NCBI RefSeq assembly: GCF_001592085.1
Contig: NZ_BCWD01000009.1
Location: forward strand, 1-64,000
Reading direction: 5' to 3'
Source: Levilactobacillus senmaizukei DSM 21775 = NBRC 103853
GTDB taxonomy: Bacteria; Bacillota; Bacilli; Lactobacillales; Lactobacillaceae
Length of the DNA stretch: 64,000 nt
Under the pieces are notes generated by a model. It was not told the DNA's origin, searched no databases, and was given only the letters and a program-made list of their open reading frames with translations. A program made the position numbers and the translations under genes. Shown here piece by piece: positions 63,591-64,000 of this stretch. The stretch's first letter is position 1; the number at the start of each line of letters is the position of its first letter.

Positions 63591-64000
63591 TCCAATTTAT
63601 AACCAACGTCTTCGATACGCGTCAATAAGCCATGTTGATAACTTAATTGCAGATCAAATGAGGCTCACATTTAGTTCCTGTCGCATTTTACAAGTGATCT
63701 CATGTAATTTGCCCGTGCAGTAGTCAGAAACCGTCTCGTGGCAATTCAGCGCACTCAGACCGATCCTCGTAAAAATGTCGTTCAACAACTTGGCTATTAA
63801 ATCTCCCCATGGGAGCTGACACCCCTTCCCCAAAAGAAGAAAGACGACAACCATTTGCGAAAGTTGAAATGACGTAACCTGCAGCTGCAGATCAACATGC
63901 CCCCAAACCCGCCTCCTCTGAAGAAGCATCGTACACTGAGCGCTGATTATTTGATAGCAATCATTTATGGCGGTTGATCAGAATCCCCACCCTGTTAAAT
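63591..64000. other. Right-edge region without supported gene
   Basis: A 91-codon minus-strand frame (63654-63929) has a GGAGG-like stretch that does not fit its start and no recognisable product; another, 33-codon, minus-strand frame overlaps it. I see no convincing gene. Confidence 0.3.

Noticed and set aside
63654-63929. 91-codon minus-strand frame at the right edge
   Set aside because: SD does not fit the start, composition is not protein-like and no family is recognised.

Overview
The window is a contiguous chromosomal segment of a low-to-mid GC Gram-positive bacterium, almost certainly a member of the Lactobacillaceae and most like a heterofermentative Levilactobacillus-type species. 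The evidence is strong GGAGG-type ribosome binding sites, KxYKxGKxW signal peptides, an LPQTxG sorting signal, a metK SMK box, an argS T-box, and the preserved Firmicutes blocks coiA-pepF / spxH-relQ-nadK-rluA and hit-ecsAB-prsA-yhaM-yhaN-yhaO. The genus is inferred; no rRNA is present. A D-aspartate ligase, an aspartate racemase and an asparagine-synthetase-like amidotransferase sit together, which indicates an L-Lys-D-Asp/D-Asn peptidoglycan crossbridge and argues against a meso-DAP species.

Layout. 1-4727: the N-terminal 1575 codons of a giant Ala/Ser-rich surface adhesin that runs off the left edge. 5.5-16.4 kb: stress and core genes (rluA-type, nadK, relQ, spxH, degV, pepF, coiA, trmB, a kinase-like protein, ecsB, ecsA). 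16.5-29.1 kb: hit, prsA, the yhaO-yhaN-yhaM operon, a YlbF-like gene, a class A PBP, argR, argS with its T-box leader, tRNA-Gly and a DUF2187 gene. 29.4-41.9 kb: an amidase, small enzymes, the crossbridge cluster racD-asl-asnB, an FLP-type Crp/Fnr regulator, a dipeptidase, a short UvrA paralogue and a lipoprotein. 42-50.2 kb is the most accessory part: a small secreted Cys-protein pseudogene, tRNA-Leu, ybjQ, vanZ-like, an LPQTNG-anchored LRR/MucBP surface protein, an OhrR-type regulator, an IS3-family element with a frameshifted transposase, a CPBP protease and a candidate small RNA with C-rich loops. 50.3-60 kb: a D-2-hydroxyacid dehydrogenase, a GH65 phosphorylase with beta-phosphoglucomutase, HAD, deoxynucleoside kinase, DUF960, a 14-TM MFS exporter and metK under an SMK box. 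60-64 kb: unrecognised membrane and cytosolic proteins, a second ybjQ and a secreted matrixin-like zinc protease.

How the genes work together. Cell-envelope functions dominate: crossbridge synthesis, the class A PBP, the PrsA foldase, the amidase, two KxYKxGKxW surface proteins, lipoproteins and a secreted protease. Regulation can be read from sequence in several places: the Arg T-box, the SAM-III/SMK box, an ARG box at argR, a palindrome at ohrR, a CcpA cre-like site at the hydroxyacid dehydrogenase, and tandem 10-bp repeats upstream of asnB. The IS element sits precisely in the loop of a former terminator between two convergent genes and carries a 3-bp TTG target duplication. The best candidate for something undescribed is the plus-strand RNA at about 49.79-49.92 kb: two hairpins that both expose CCCCCA loops, followed by a strong terminator and with no gene.
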